DNA of 5,800 bases from Anaerolineae bacterium (GTDB lineage Bacteria > Chloroflexota > Anaerolineae > Anaerolineales > Villigracilaceae): the NCBI GenBank assembly GCA_017303735.1, contig JAFLCF010000244.1:1-5800 (forward strand). Direction: 5' to 3'. The position numbers and the translations under genes are program-made. Positions 5,429-5,800 of the stretch are shown piece after piece; position 1 is the stretch's first letter, and each line of letters starts with the position of its first letter. A model generated the notes under the pieces. The model did not search any database. It had not been told where the DNA came from and was given only the letters and a program-made list of their open reading frames with translations.

Positions 5429-5800
5429 TTATTGTCCCGGCCAGCCAATCTGACCCTGGCCTTCGCGCACCGCCCAATAAATAATCCCACCCCAATTCCA
5501 GGAACGCTGGTATTGGGGATTGCTGATACTGCCGGCATCATCCATGCGTCGTAGAGTCAGGTTGGTGTCCCAGTAGGCGTCCGGAGTCCCATCGTTGTTG
5601 ATATCCGCCATTCTTGCGGCAGGCAAGTTCGCCACTGCAGACGGAGGAATCTCGCCTCCGCTGGAATGATTCCTCCATTCATAGCCTGTGATGCCGCGAT
5701 GTCCGGTTCCGCCGCCGCAGTTGTAATTTCCGTTGCCATTCGGACCGGCAAGACAGCCCTCGATGGCTTCATACTCCTGATAACGCAATTCCCAGAATAA
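5429..5800 (-). CDS. C-terminal part of an unknown protein with a calcium-loop-like motif (partial)
   Basis: A frame open from the right window edge ends at TAA (5431-5429), giving 123 residues of C-terminus. The true start lies outside the window, since codons before the TTG at 5788 are still open (LFWE then LRYQEYEAIEG). The fragment is Gly/Asn/Trp-rich, with two Cys (in EGCLAG and NYNCGGG) that could form a disulphide, and DINNDGTPD (coding bases 5579-5605), which fits the DxNxDGxxD calcium loop of dockerin or thrombospondin type 3 repeats. This composition suggests an extracellular protein. It could be a pilin-like or adhesion protein, but I do not recognise the family. It converges on the polymerase gene, with 5 nt between the two stops and no visible terminator between them. 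Confidence 0.6.
   Translation of the reverse strand, partial: LFWELRYQEYEAIEGCLAGPNGNGNYNCGGGTGHRGITGYEWRNHSSGGEIPPSAVANLPAARMADINNDGTPDAYWDTNLTLRRMDDAGSISNPQYQRSWNWGGIIYWAVREGQGQIGWPGQ

Overview
The window looks like chromosomal or integrated-element DNA of a Chloroflexota bacterium, probably Anaerolineae-like. That guess rests on a secreted or membrane protein with a Thr/Pro linker of the TPTP/TVTV type, a gene with no Shine-Dalgarno sequence lying directly behind its promoter, and the kinds of genes present. It is an inference from style, not from a marker gene.

Left part, minus strand (1-1726): three overlapping genes read right to left. They are a minimal A24 prepilin peptidase (1331-1726), a RecB/Cas4/AddB-like protein with four cysteines placed for an Fe-S cluster (433-1341), and the N-terminus of a signal-peptide-bearing protein that may be a TrbL/VirB6-like secretion component (1-436, runs off the window). 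The 11-nt and 4-nt overlaps point to one operon.

Middle (1727-2460): the divergent intergenic region holds a 16-bp-stem hairpin and a good promoter with an AGAACATTTGTTCT palindrome in its spacer. This matches the GAAC-N4-GTTC core of the LexA box of Gram-positive type. It drives a small LuxR/GerE-type HTH regulator (1936-2355), apparently from a nearly leaderless mRNA. A hairpin terminator follows.

Right part (2461-5423): this is the main interest. A tight three-gene plus-strand operon encodes (i) a RecA/RadA/ImuA-like protein with a ruined P-loop and a perfect C-terminal QLSLF beta-clamp-binding peptide, (ii) an 88-residue helical/coiled-coil protein, and (iii) a 712-residue B-family DNA polymerase whose exonuclease acids are lost and whose palm motifs B and C are altered (motif C reads YVDC, without the second Asp). 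The layout resembles the damage-induced PolB2 (Dpo2) operons of Sulfolobus and parallels the bacterial ImuA-ImuB-DnaE2 mutasome. I infer a clamp-tethered DNA damage tolerance complex.

Far right (5429-5800): the C-terminal part of a minus-strand gene of unknown function, with a calcium-loop-like DxNxDGxxD motif, converges on the polymerase gene with only 5 nt between the stops.
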